Below, piece after piece: positions 34,021-44,234 of a stretch of DNA of 64,000 nt. The notes under the pieces are model-generated. The model did no database searches and was not told the DNA's origin. It saw only the letters and a program-made list of their open reading frames with translations. The position numbers and the translations under genes were made by a program. Position 1 is the stretch's first letter. Each line of letters starts with the position of its first letter. The stretch is from Myxococcus terminator_A (lineage in GTDB: Bacteria > Myxococcota > Myxococcia > Myxococcales > Myxococcaceae): positions 406,610 through 470,609 of the forward strand of contig JBLZWL010000001.1 in the NCBI GenBank assembly GCA_049194865.1, in the 5' to 3' direction.

Positions 34021-34773
34021 ATGAACTTCAATCTTCGCGACATCTACAACCACATGGGCGTGTTCGCCCTGGGCATCGCCTGGACGCTGATGCTCTTCGC
34101 CGTCGCGTCCCTCGCCGTCTTCTTCGAGCGACTGTTCGTCTTCTTCCGCTCCCGCGCCACCTCGCGCGCCTTCGCGGCTCGCGCCGGTCAGCTCCTCATG
34201 CAGCACCAGCACGAAGCGCTGGTGAAGGAGGCCGAGGGCACCAAGGGCAGCCACCTGGCCGTGTTGCTCGGCGGCGGCATGAAGGCCTTCCTCGCGAAGT
34301 CGAAGCTGCCCGCGGGCAAGCTGGGCCCGGTGGAGCTCACCCGCCGCGAGCTGGTGCGCATCAACGACCGCGTCAGCGCGGACGTGCGGCGCGGCATGTC
34401 GCTGCTCGCCACGGTGGGCTCGGTGGCGCCGTTCGTCGGACTGCTCGGCACCGTGGTCGGCATCATCGAGGCCTTCGCCGGCATCGCCAAGGAGGGCTCC
34501 GGCGGCCTGGGCGCGGTGTCCGCCGGTATCGCCGAGGCGCTCGTCGTCACCGCGCTGGGCCTGCTCGTCGCCATCCCCGCGGTGCTGATGTTCAACTTCC
34601 TGTCCACCCGCGCGGACGCGCTCCAGCTCTCGCTGGACGCCGCTCGCAGCGAGCTGATGGACCACCTGGAGGACATGCCCTCCGACAAGCGCGCGGGCGT
34701 GAACAACGGCGCGGTGGCCACCGGGCCGGAGACGGTGGCGCGCCGGGAGGGGCTCGATGTCCGCCCGGCGTAG
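34021..34773 (+). CDS. exbB: ExbB/TolQ-family proton channel subunit
   Basis: Predicted 250 residues with three transmembrane segments: near residues 15-35, and the MotA/ExbB core LLATVGSVAPFVGLLGTVVGIIEAF and ALVVTALGLLVAIPAVLMFNF. AGGAG lies upstream of the ATG. It overlaps the following exbD by 17 bases, so the products are probably made together. Confidence 0.9.
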   Translation: MNFNLRDIYNHMGVFALGIAWTLMLFAVASLAVFFERLFVFFRSRATSRAFAARAGQLLMQHQHEALVKEAEGTKGSHLAVLLGGGMKAFLAKSKLPAGKLGPVELTRRELVRINDRVSADVRRGMSLLATVGSVAPFVGLLGTVVGIIEAFAGIAKEGSGGLGAVSAGIAEALVVTALGLLVAIPAVLMFNFLSTRADALQLSLDAARSELMDHLEDMPSDKRAGVNNGAVATGPETVARREGLDVRPA

Positions 34774-35161
34774 CAGCATCACCCCGGAGATGAACGTCAC
34801 GCCGCTGGTCGACGTGGTGCTCGTCCTCCTCATCATCTTCATGGTCGTCACGCCGCAAATCGAGTCGGGCGCGTCCGTGGAGCTGCCCGCCGCGACGAAC
34901 CCGGACAAGGAGAACAAGGAGCTGGAGCCGACGACGGTGAGCCTGGCCTCCAACGGCGCCATCTTCATGGACCGCAAGGAGCTGAAGAAGGAGGCGCTGC
35001 TCGTCGAGCTGAAGGCCCTGCGCGAGAAGAAGCCGGACTCGCCCGTGGTGCTGAAGGCGGACCGGGGCGTGCGCTACTCCGAGGTGCGTGGCGTCTTCAA
35101 GAGCATGCAGGACCTGGGCTTCCCGGGCATCAACCTGCAGGTCATCGACAGGAAGAAGTAG
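34757..35161 (+). CDS. exbD: ExbD/TolR-family protein 1
   Basis: Predicted 134 residues. The N-terminal helix MNVTPLVDVVLVLLIIFMVVTP carries the conserved membrane Asp needed for proton coupling. A periplasmic domain follows. The start overlaps exbB. A second exbD lies nine bases downstream. Confidence 0.92.
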   Translation: MSARRSSITPEMNVTPLVDVVLVLLIIFMVVTPQIESGASVELPAATNPDKENKELEPTTVSLASNGAIFMDRKELKKEALLVELKALREKKPDSPVVLKADRGVRYSEVRGVFKSMQDLGFPGINLQVIDRKK

Positions 35162-35170
35162 GAGCGCGCC

Positions 35171-35602
35171 ATGGCATTCGACCTCGGAGGCGGCAAAGCG
35201 GGCGGACTCCGCCCGACGATGAACGTGACGCCACTGGTGGACGTGGTGCTCGTGCTGCTCATCATCTTCATGGTCGTCACCCCGCTGCTCACCAAGCAGA
35301 TGTGGATGACGGTGCCCGCGAAGAGCGACAAGCAGGAGGAGCCACCTCCACCCCCGCCCGATGCACTGCCGCCGGTGGTGCTCACGGTGGACCGGGCTGG
35401 CGTGCTGCGCATCAACCGGGAGGAAGTCCCGCGCGAGCAGGTCGTCGCGCGACTGCAGCGCATGCTCAACGCGCGCCCGGACAAGATTGTGTTTTTCGAC
35501 GCGGGCGACGACGTGCCTTACGGCGCCGCCATGGAAGTGCTGGACCTCGCCCGGGGAGGAAATCTCACCGTGGGCGTGCTGCCGGACAAGCTCGCGGACT
35601 GA
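35171..35602 (+). CDS. exbD: ExbD/TolR-family protein 2
   Basis: Predicted 143 residues with the same LVDVVLVLLIIFMVVTPLL helix and the conserved Asp, and a Pro-rich stretch (EEPPPPPPDALPP) before its periplasmic domain. GGAG precedes the ATG. Paired exbD genes are common in TonB systems of this phylum and may form a heterodimer in the ExbB pentamer. Confidence 0.92.
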   Translation: MAFDLGGGKAGGLRPTMNVTPLVDVVLVLLIIFMVVTPLLTKQMWMTVPAKSDKQEEPPPPPPDALPPVVLTVDRAGVLRINREEVPREQVVARLQRMLNARPDKIVFFDAGDDVPYGAAMEVLDLARGGNLTVGVLPDKLAD

Positions 35603-35682
35603 TGTGTCCGCCTGGCGGCGGGTCGTGACCTGGAGTTTTCGATCCGCCGCCTGAATCGTCACAAGCCATCCATTCCAATGCC

Positions 35683-38600
35683 ATGCGACTCGCGTTGTTT
35701 AGGGCGCGACCGTTGGCAAGGAGAGTCGTGTTGTCTCGCGCAAGCCTTCAGCGCGCCCTCGTGGCAGCGCTCATCCTCATCACCTCGCCCGGGCTCGCCC
35801 TCGGTCAAACCCCTTCCCTTCCTGGCTCGGAGAGCACTCCGTCCGGCACTGAGACGCAGGTCGTCCCGCCCGTGACGGACGACAAGGCGCCGCCGTCCGA
35901 GGAGCTGCGCCCCGCCGCTCCCGGCATGGCCCCGGCCCCCGCCGGAACGACGCAATCACAGCCACCTCCGCCCTCTCCCACGCCGAATCCTCCTCAGCAG
36001 CCGGGCGCCACGCAGTCTCCCGCCGCCACACAGACGCCGGGCGCCGAGCAGGCTCCCGCCACCGCGCAGCCGAACGGCACGCAGACTCCGAGCGCCGAGC
36101 AGGCTCCCGCCACGGTGCAGTCGCCGGACGCGCAGCCTGTCGAGGGTGCTCCCGCCACCGCGCAGACTCCGGACGCGCAGCCCGTGGAAGGTGATCCCGC
36201 CACCGCGCAGCCCGCCGACGCCACGGCCACCGATGACGAGGCCATGCTGGCCGAGTCCTCCACGCCGCCTCCGGGCTTCACGGGCATCCACGGCAAGGTC
36301 GTCGACGAGGCCAACCAGGAGGGCCTCATCGAAGCCACCGTGAAGGTCGTCACGGGCGCGCAGAAGCAGGCGCTCACCGACCTGGATGGCAACTACCGAC
36401 TCGCGCTGCCGCCCGGCAAGTACGACCTGCGCGTCTTCTACGACGTGTACCAGGGCCGCCGCATCACCGGCGTCATCGTGACGCAGGGCAAGGCCACGAA
36501 GCTCGACGTCGCGCTCGGCGCGGACGTCGGCGCGGTGCAAGAGGTCGTCGTCGAGGCCCGCGCCGACCGTCGCGCCGAGGGCGCCCTCCTCCAGGAACGC
36601 AAGAAGGCCGCCGCCGTCTCCGACGCCATCAGCGCCCAGGAAATCGCTCGCACGCCCGACTCCAGCGCCTCCGATGCCGTGAAGCGCGTCGTCAGCGCCA
36701 CCGTCGTCGACGGCCGCTACGTCCTCCTCCGCGGCCTGGGCGGTCGCTACAGCACCACGCTCCTCAACGGCGCCCTGCTGCCCAGCCCGGAGCCCGATGA
36801 GCCCAGCGTCCCGCTGGACCTCTTCCCTACGTCGCTGCTCGCCAACCTCAACGTGGTGAAGAGCTACACCGCCGACCTGCCCGGCTCCTTCGGCGGCGGC
36901 ACGCTGCTCATCGAGACCAACACCTACCCCACCCAGTTCGAGTTCAAGCCGCGCATCACCTTCGGCGGCGACACCGAGACCACGGGACAGGCCCGCAACA
37001 CGCAGACTGGCGGCGGGAGCATGGAGTTCCTCGGGTTCCCCGGCGGCAGCCGCCGCCTCCCCAGCGCCATCCCCACGGACCACGCGCTCGGCAACGGCAA
37101 CGAGTCCGCCGCCGAGCAGGAGCGCCAGTGGGAGAGCTTCAACAACGTGTGGAACGCGCGCAGCAAGACGGCGCTGCCCAACATGGGCCTGAGCGCGTCG
37201 CTCGGCGACACGCTGCGCTTCGACAACCGACGCCTGGGCTACCTGGCCACCGTCAACTACGGCCACCGCGAGAACACCCAGTTCACCCAGTACAGCAAGT
37301 CCTCCTATGACCTGGAAGGCGACTTCGTCAGCTACGACGACGCGCAGACGCAGCTGGGCACAGAGACCGCCAACCTGAGCGGCCTCGCCAGCGTCGGCTA
37401 CCAGTTGGACCGCGACAACGAGCTGACCCTCTTCAGCCTCTTCACCCGAGGCACCGAGACGCGCACCACCACCAGCGTCGGCGTCGACACGCTCAAGGGC
37501 GACCGCTACGAGGGCAGCCGCCTCCAGTTCATCGTCCGCCAGCTCTCCTTCAACCAGCTCCGCGGCTTCCACCGCATCGGCCTCTTCGGCGACTCCGAGG
37601 TGGACTGGCAGGCCAACCTGTCCCGCGTGGACCGCGACGAGCCGGATACGCGCGACTCGCTCTACAGCGACAACCTGGGCAACCCGTCCGGCGGCATGTC
37701 CTTCCCCAACCAGGCCAACAGCGGCGAGCGCTTCTTCGCCGACCTGGGCGAGACGTCCTTCGGTGGCAGCGTCAACCTCACCGTGCCCCTCGCGGACGTG
37801 CGCTTGAAGTTCGGCGGCCTGACGCAGGTGTCCTTCCGCGACTTCCGCGCACGCCGCTTCCGCTACGGCATCTCCCCCAGCTCGGACGTGGACCGCTTCC
37901 TGCCACCCGAGACGCTCTTCAGCGCGGAGTACCTGGGCAACGGCATGCGCATCCAGGAGAGCACCCGCCCGGACTCGGACGCATATGACGCGTCGCTCAA
38001 CGTCTTCGCCGGCTACGTCACCGCCGACGTCACGCCCACGGAGTCGCTGCGCCTGGTCGGCGGCGTGCGCCTGGAGAGCTCCCAGCAGGAGCTGACGGCG
38101 CTCAACCAGTTCACCGGCGTGGAGGCCTCGCGCAACGAGGTCAACTACCTGGACTGGCTGCCCACGCTCAACGCCATCTACGCGCTCACCCCCACGGTGA
38201 ACCTGCGCGCGGGCTACAGCTACACGCTGGCGCGCCCCACCTTCCGCGAGCTGGCGCCCTTCTCGTTCTACGACTTCGTGCGCCGCCGCAACATCTCCGG
38301 CAACCCGGACCTGGTCCAGACGCGCATCCACAACGTCGATGCCCGCGTCGAGTGGTTCACCGGCGACAACGAGGTGCTCGCCGCGAGCGCCTTCTACAAG
38401 CGCTTCCAGGACCCCATCGAGCGCGTCATCAACTCCGTGGGCTCCGGTGACATGAACTTCGAGAACACGCCGGCGGCGAACACCTACGGCCTGGAGCTGG
38501 AGGCGCGCACCTCGCTGGGCCGCATCACCCCGGTCCTCCAGCCGCTGAAGCTGGGCGCCAACCTCACGCTCATCCAGTCGCAAATCGACCTGGGCTCGGT

Positions 38601-38952
38601 GCAGGGCCTGCAGACCAACGCCAAGCGCCCGCTGCAGGGCCAGTCGCCCTACGTCATCAACGTCAACCTCGGCTACGAGCGGCCCCAGAGCGGCACCGAA
38701 GTGGCGCTGCTCTACAACGTGTACGGCCGCCGCATCAGCGAAGTGGGCACCGACAACCTGCCTGACGTCTACGAGCAGGCGTTCCACCGCGTGGACCTGG
38801 CCGTCACCCAGCGGCTCACCCAGGCCACGCAGCTCAAGCTGACCGCGTCCAACCTCCTCAACTCCCGCATCACCCTCCAGCAGGGCGACATCGCCCTCGT
38901 CGAGTACCGCCCGGGCCTCGCGTTCTCCGCGTCGCTCGGCCTCTCCCTGTAG
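35683..38952 (+). CDS. TonB-dependent outer-membrane receptor with regulatory-like and Pro-rich N-terminal regions
   Basis: Predicted 1089 residues. After a signal peptide (LVAALILITSPGLALGQ) comes a Pro/Gln/Thr/Ala-rich region (about residues 45-200) with repeats such as ATAQTPDAQPVEG, then a carboxypeptidase-regulatory-like domain (about 203-285), a plug (about 290-420; VDGRYVLLRGLGGRYSTTLLNG) and a 22-strand-type barrel to the C-terminus. A TTG at 35731 with AAGGAG seven bases upstream would give a tighter signal peptide and may be the true start. It follows tonB-exbB-exbD-exbD directly. The imported substrate cannot be inferred. Confidence 0.85.
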   Translation: MRLALFRARPLARRVVLSRASLQRALVAALILITSPGLALGQTPSLPGSESTPSGTETQVVPPVTDDKAPPSEELRPAAPGMAPAPAGTTQSQPPPPSPTPNPPQQPGATQSPAATQTPGAEQAPATAQPNGTQTPSAEQAPATVQSPDAQPVEGAPATAQTPDAQPVEGDPATAQPADATATDDEAMLAESSTPPPGFTGIHGKVVDEANQEGLIEATVKVVTGAQKQALTDLDGNYRLALPPGKYDLRVFYDVYQGRRITGVIVTQGKATKLDVALGADVGAVQEVVVEARADRRAEGALLQERKKAAAVSDAISAQEIARTPDSSASDAVKRVVSATVVDGRYVLLRGLGGRYSTTLLNGALLPSPEPDEPSVPLDLFPTSLLANLNVVKSYTADLPGSFGGGTLLIETNTYPTQFEFKPRITFGGDTETTGQARNTQTGGGSMEFLGFPGGSRRLPSAIPTDHALGNGNESAAEQERQWESFNNVWNARSKTALPNMGLSASLGDTLRFDNRRLGYLATVNYGHRENTQFTQYSKSSYDLEGDFVSYDDAQTQLGTETANLSGLASVGYQLDRDNELTLFSLFTRGTETRTTTSVGVDTLKGDRYEGSRLQFIVRQLSFNQLRGFHRIGLFGDSEVDWQANLSRVDRDEPDTRDSLYSDNLGNPSGGMSFPNQANSGERFFADLGETSFGGSVNLTVPLADVRLKFGGLTQVSFRDFRARRFRYGISPSSDVDRFLPPETLFSAEYLGNGMRIQESTRPDSDAYDASLNVFAGYVTADVTPTESLRLVGGVRLESSQQELTALNQFTGVEASRNEVNYLDWLPTLNAIYALTPTVNLRAGYSYTLARPTFRELAPFSFYDFVRRRNISGNPDLVQTRIHNVDARVEWFTGDNEVLAASAFYKRFQDPIERVINSVGSGDMNFENTPAANTYGLELEARTSLGRITPVLQPLKLGANLTLIQSQIDLGSVQGLQTNAKRPLQGQSPYVINVNLGYERPQSGTEVALLYNVYGRRISEVGTDNLPDVYEQAFHRVDLAVTQRLTQATQLKLTASNLLNSRITLQQGDIALVEYRPGLAFSASLGLSL

Positions 38953-38978
38953 TTTCCCTCCCGAAAGGAAGTCTCGCC

Positions 38979-40355
<1,377 letters not shown>

Positions 40356-40369
40356 GTCACCTCGATTGA

Positions 40370-40405
40370 ACCCGGTCCGCTCCGTGGAAGTCCTCGGAGC
40401 GGGCC
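40370..40405 (+). terminator. Terminator hairpin after the Ton operon
   Basis: A 13-pair stem with one G-T wobble (CCGGTCCGCTCCG with CGGAGCGGGCCGG) and a ten-base loop begin 15 bases after the stop. Confidence 0.7.
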
Positions 40406-40498
40406 GGCACCGTGGCCCGGCCGCGGGTCTCTTCCGGAGGGGGGCTCCGGGGAGGTCTCGCGTCCGGGCCTCGGCTTTTCAGGAGGGCCCCGCGCGAC

Positions 40499-41017
40499 TC
40501 AGGCCGAGGGCAGCATCCCGTTGCCCTCGTGCGCGACGGACAGGGCCTCCGCCGTGGCGCCTTCCGCGAACAGGGACGCCCCCGTGGACGGACGCACCTT
40601 GGGCGGACGACCCCGGCGCTTCGGCGCGTTCTCGTCGTTGCCATGCTGCGCGGCCACCGGCTCCGCCGCGACACCCTCCGCCTTCACGCCCTTGCGCATC
40701 GGACGCGGCAGGTGGATGGCCTCCAGCTTCGTGTTCAGCTCCGGGTTCTCCTCGGAGAACACCCGCGCGTACGCCAGCGCGCGCTGGCCCTTCTGCAGCA
40801 ACGCATCCTGGCTCTCGTGCAGCGACTGACGCGCGGCCTCCAGCGCCGCCTGCGCCTTCGCCACCGCCTCCGCCTTCACCTTCACCTGCGCCGCCGCGTC
40901 CTCCAGCACCTCCCCACTCATGTCCGGGAAGCGCACCTCCGCCAGCTCCGTGGTGAACAGCTCGAGCAGCGCACGCAGCGCTGGGGAAATAGGGTCGTTG
41001 TCGTTCGAATCGAACAT
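40499..41017 (-). CDS. Coiled-coil protein with AT-hook-like motif
   Basis: Predicted 172 residues. Residues about 38-100 form an Ala/Glu/Lys-rich heptad pattern (coiled coil). A basic KRRGRPPKVRP at about residues 134-144 matches the AT-hook core RGRP flanked by basic residues. No signal peptide. AGGAGG precedes the ATG. It may bind A+T-rich DNA as an architectural protein; AT-hook proteins such as CarD are known in Myxococcus, but this is not a CarD homologue. Confidence 0.6.
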   Translation of the reverse strand: MFDSNDNDPISPALRALLELFTTELAEVRFPDMSGEVLEDAAAQVKVKAEAVAKAQAALEAARQSLHESQDALLQKGQRALAYARVFSEENPELNTKLEAIHLPRPMRKGVKAEGVAAEPVAAQHGNDENAPKRRGRPPKVRPSTGASLFAEGATAEALSVAHEGNGMLPSA

Positions 41018-41172
41018 GGCGGGCCTCCTGGCTCCTCGCGATGGGGCCATTATCTGCTCACGTGTTCAGTGTCAGATCAAGAGGGTACGCTGCCGGGCCG
41101 GAAAGTCGGCCCTGTGCGCGTTTCGTCCTACACACCGCCGGCTGACGCTTCGTTCAGTACCAGCGGCTCGGG

Positions 41173-42282
41173 TCAATCCACGCGGACCAGGGACGCTTCG
41201 CGCAGCCCCTCGTTCGCGCCGATGTCCACCGCGAGGTAGTGCCGCCCCACGCCGTCGAACGTCTCCGGAATCGCGCCGCCACCTCCGGAGATGAACGCGG
41301 GGATGCCCGCGTTGGTGAAGGAGTAATACGAGTGGATGTGGCCGTAGAGCGTGAGGTCAACGCCCTCGCGCGCGAGCTTGCCCACCAGCCCCGCCGACTC
41401 GCCCCGGTTCGCGAAGCCTCCACCGCGAAGGCCCACCGGGTCCTGCGGCGGCACGTGCATCGACACCACGTGCGTGCCCTGCCGCGACGACGAGAGCCAC
41501 CCTTCGAGCTGCTCCTCGACGATGGGGTCCAGCGTGCCGTTGCTCGAGTCCACCACCGTGAAGCGCACGCCCTGGAACACGAAGCTCTGGCTGCCGCGCC
41601 CCACCAGCGCCGTGTACTCCTCCCCATCCTTGGAGATGATCTCGTGGTTGCCCAGCGTCGCGTACAGCGGAATGGGCGAGCCCGCCTCCAGGCGCTCCTG
41701 GAACTCCAGCAGCTGCTCACGCGTGCCGGTCTCCGTCAGGTCTCCGGAGAAGAGGATGAAGCGCAGCGAGTCATCCTTCGACAGCCGCGCGTAGATGTCC
41801 CCCACGCGCGGCAGCGCCTCCTGCACGTCCGCCAGCGCCGCGAAGCGGAAGGGCGCCGTGGAGTCCCAACCCGGAGGCGCCACGCGCAGCTTCGCCACCG
41901 CGCCCGGACGCAGTCCCACACGCCACGCCTTCATCGTGGGGAGCACTTGCGGCACGGACTCCACCGCCAGCACCTCGCCGTCCTCCAGCTCCGCGAGCAG
42001 CTCCGCGCCCGGCATCGCGTTGCGCACCGTGAGGACCCAGTCCGACGTCGCCTCCGCGTTTAGCGTCGCCCGCGCCGTGAAGACCGGGGCATTGCCCCAC
42101 AGCACCACCTCGCCCGAGCCGACGCTCCGCACCGCCGCGAGGCCGTCCTCCACCTCCAGCGACAGCCCGCCCCCCTCGGCGCGGCCCACCTTCGAGTCGC
42201 GCACCGCCCGGTTCTCCGCGGGCCGCAGGCACCCCGTCATCAGCAGCGCCGACAGCACGCCCATGGCACCGATGCGAATCAC
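41173..42282 (-). CDS. Metallophosphoesterase lipoprotein
   Basis: Predicted 369 residues. Lipobox LLMTGC at the N-terminus. The calcineurin-like phosphoesterase motifs appear as FAALADVQE (degenerate D-x-H block), ILFSGDLTETG (GDxx), YATLGNHE (GNHE), VVSMHVPP and LYGHIHSYYSF (GHxH). The N-terminal 130 residues are a beta-rich domain. The first metal-binding block reads DVQ rather than DxH, so activity needs testing. It overlaps the upstream outer-membrane protein gene by four bases (ATGA). Confidence 0.82.
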   Translation of the reverse strand: MIRIGAMGVLSALLMTGCLRPAENRAVRDSKVGRAEGGGLSLEVEDGLAAVRSVGSGEVVLWGNAPVFTARATLNAEATSDWVLTVRNAMPGAELLAELEDGEVLAVESVPQVLPTMKAWRVGLRPGAVAKLRVAPPGWDSTAPFRFAALADVQEALPRVGDIYARLSKDDSLRFILFSGDLTETGTREQLLEFQERLEAGSPIPLYATLGNHEIISKDGEEYTALVGRGSQSFVFQGVRFTVVDSSNGTLDPIVEEQLEGWLSSSRQGTHVVSMHVPPQDPVGLRGGGFANRGESAGLVGKLAREGVDLTLYGHIHSYYSFTNAGIPAFISGGGGAIPETFDGVGRHYLAVDIGANEGLREASLVRVD

Positions 42283-43772
42283 TCGTCACCTCCCAGCGCA
42301 TAGACGAGCGCCAGGCGCCCGACGAGCGCGCCACTCGCTGAAAACTCCGCGGCGACACCCCAGGTCTCCGTCAGGAGCGCGCGCCCCCGGAGCCCGAAGC
42401 TGCCCACCACGCCTCCGCTCAGCGTGCGCACCCCGCCCGCGAAGCCGTCCTTGCGGTGGTCATAGAAGAGCATCGCCTCGCCCTTGAACGGCCCACCGCC
42501 GCGCCCCAACCACACGCCGTAGCCGAAGCTGTAGAGGAGCTGCGAGTGCAGGTTCCCGTCGCTCACCGGGCCCGGGTAGCTGTAGCCCTGCAGCGCCATG
42601 CCGATGCTCGCCTCCGCGAAAGAGCCAGCCAGGGACGGACTCACCCGCGACATGGCGTAGCGGCCTCGGAAGCCCACGTCGCCACCGACGACGGTGAAGC
42701 CCTCCGTGGGGAAGCGGTGGAACAGGCCGAACAGCTCCGCGTCCAGCGACGAGCCATCCGAGCCCGCGCGCCGACGCTCCGGCTCACCCAGCAGCCGATA
42801 CGCGCCACCCATCCGCACCTGCGTGTTGCCCTCGTTCGGGGAGAGCCGGGCAGTCGCCTCCAGCTTCACCTCGTCGAAGCGGGCCACCGCGCCCAGCGAC
42901 ACGAAGTGGTCGTAGTCGAACGAGGTGTCGCTCACGTACTGGTAGCCCATCTCGAACTCGAGCGGCGGCAGCGAGGACGCGGGCACGCCCGGGTCGAACG
43001 CCGGTGACGCCACCGAGTAGAGGTTGGCGATGGCGGAGATGCCGAACACGCTGAAGCCCGCCAGCGTCACCGCGTACAAGGGAGCGATGGTGCGCCGCGA
43101 GGCCCCCGTGAGCGCGATGGGCACGCCGCCCAGCGCGATGAGCCCCAGCCCCGTGCCCTCCAGCGCGAACAGCCGCTTCGCGGTGTGCCCGTCTCCCGCC
43201 AGCGCCGGCGCGAGCCCGTGGAACAACAACCCCGGCACCACCGCCACCGCAGCGGGCACCACCTTGAACGAGCGCGACGACGCGTCCAGCAGCACCTCGG
43301 TCGACGCGGGCAAGGGCGACAGCGGGCTGTTGGGGACACCGTGCGGTGTCAGCGGCGCGGGCATTCCCATGGGCACATCGGCCGCGCTCGCCGAGACGGC
43401 GGTCGACACGTCGGAGCCCTCCACGCCCGTGGACGAGGCCTCGGCACCCACCGGCTCGCCCTCGGACACGGAATGCCCCGGCGACAGGGCGCGCAGCTCC
43501 GGCGCGGGCAGCGGCGACCGCATCCCCAGGTCGGGCATCGGCAGGGAGGCATCCGGCATCCGGGGTCGCCGGGGCGCGCCCACCGTGGCGCGACCTGGCA
43601 GGTCCCTCGGGATGTCCGAGCCACCCAACTGGGGACTCCTCGCCAGCAGCTCGAAGGCGGACACCGGCTCCACCTCCGAGTCCTGAGCCAGGGCCCGGCC
43701 GGGAAGGACGAAGAACGCTCCCACCAGCGCCAGGGCGAGAGGCCACGAGCGGGGGGACTGCGCGGACACCAT
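42279..43772 (-). CDS. Outer-membrane beta-barrel-like protein
   Basis: Predicted 497 residues. The signal peptide ends at GRALAQ. Residues about 20-150 are Pro/Ser-rich and low-complexity, followed by two hydrophobic stretches (VVPAAVAVVPGLLFHG, LGLIALGGVPIAL) and a C-terminal half with alternating strands such as LEFEMGYQYVSD, VKLEATARLS and LGRGGGPFKGEAMLFYDH. It is probably an envelope protein working with the downstream phosphoesterase. No named family recognised. Confidence 0.65.
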   Translation of the reverse strand: MVSAQSPRSWPLALALVGAFFVLPGRALAQDSEVEPVSAFELLARSPQLGGSDIPRDLPGRATVGAPRRPRMPDASLPMPDLGMRSPLPAPELRALSPGHSVSEGEPVGAEASSTGVEGSDVSTAVSASAADVPMGMPAPLTPHGVPNSPLSPLPASTEVLLDASSRSFKVVPAAVAVVPGLLFHGLAPALAGDGHTAKRLFALEGTGLGLIALGGVPIALTGASRRTIAPLYAVTLAGFSVFGISAIANLYSVASPAFDPGVPASSLPPLEFEMGYQYVSDTSFDYDHFVSLGAVARFDEVKLEATARLSPNEGNTQVRMGGAYRLLGEPERRRAGSDGSSLDAELFGLFHRFPTEGFTVVGGDVGFRGRYAMSRVSPSLAGSFAEASIGMALQGYSYPGPVSDGNLHSQLLYSFGYGVWLGRGGGPFKGEAMLFYDHRKDGFAGGVRTLSGGVVGSFGLRGRALLTETWGVAAEFSASGALVGRLALVYALGGDE

Positions 43773-44234
43773 CGGCTTCGCCTCGTTTCTCCGGAGAGGG
43801 CCACGTCGCCCTCATCCGCCGGCCCGGGGCCGTGCCCGCCTACATAACCGCCCGCCGGCCTCCCGCAGCACGGCCGTCCGTGAAGAAATGTGAAGTGAGC
43901 TGACAGTCACGACGCTGTTTCAATTCAACCCACTGGAATCACTTGGGAACTTTCCAACATTGCCCCGAACCCCGGATTATCCATCCCCTCGACGAATCAT
44001 TCTGAGAAGCGCTGGCCCTCAGTCCGAGAACGACCCAGGCAGGCGGAGGCCGGGGACGGAGCGAGGCCCCTGGAGCGTGGATCACCCAGCCGAAGAGTGC
44101 TGGAGCCCGCTCGGAGCGGCAGATCGCACCACCCCCACCGAAAACTTCGCGTGAGACGCGAGCCCGTTCCGGGACTTTCCGAAGAACAGGAGTATGCTCA
44201 GTGTTTCACAACGTCCTGACCTGGCCTTGTAATC
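43773..44234. other. 462-bp divergent intergenic region
   Basis: It lies between the outer-membrane protein and the kinase gene. 43880-43990 is unusually A+T rich for the window and probably contains promoters. I see no gene or clear operator. Confidence 0.4.

Noticed and set aside
35956..38787. A 943-codon minus-strand open frame opposite the TonB-dependent receptor gene
   Set aside because: It has the Val/Ala/Glu/Arg bias of an antisense frame in high-G+C DNA, no domain motifs, and lies opposite a receptor with clear plug and barrel features.
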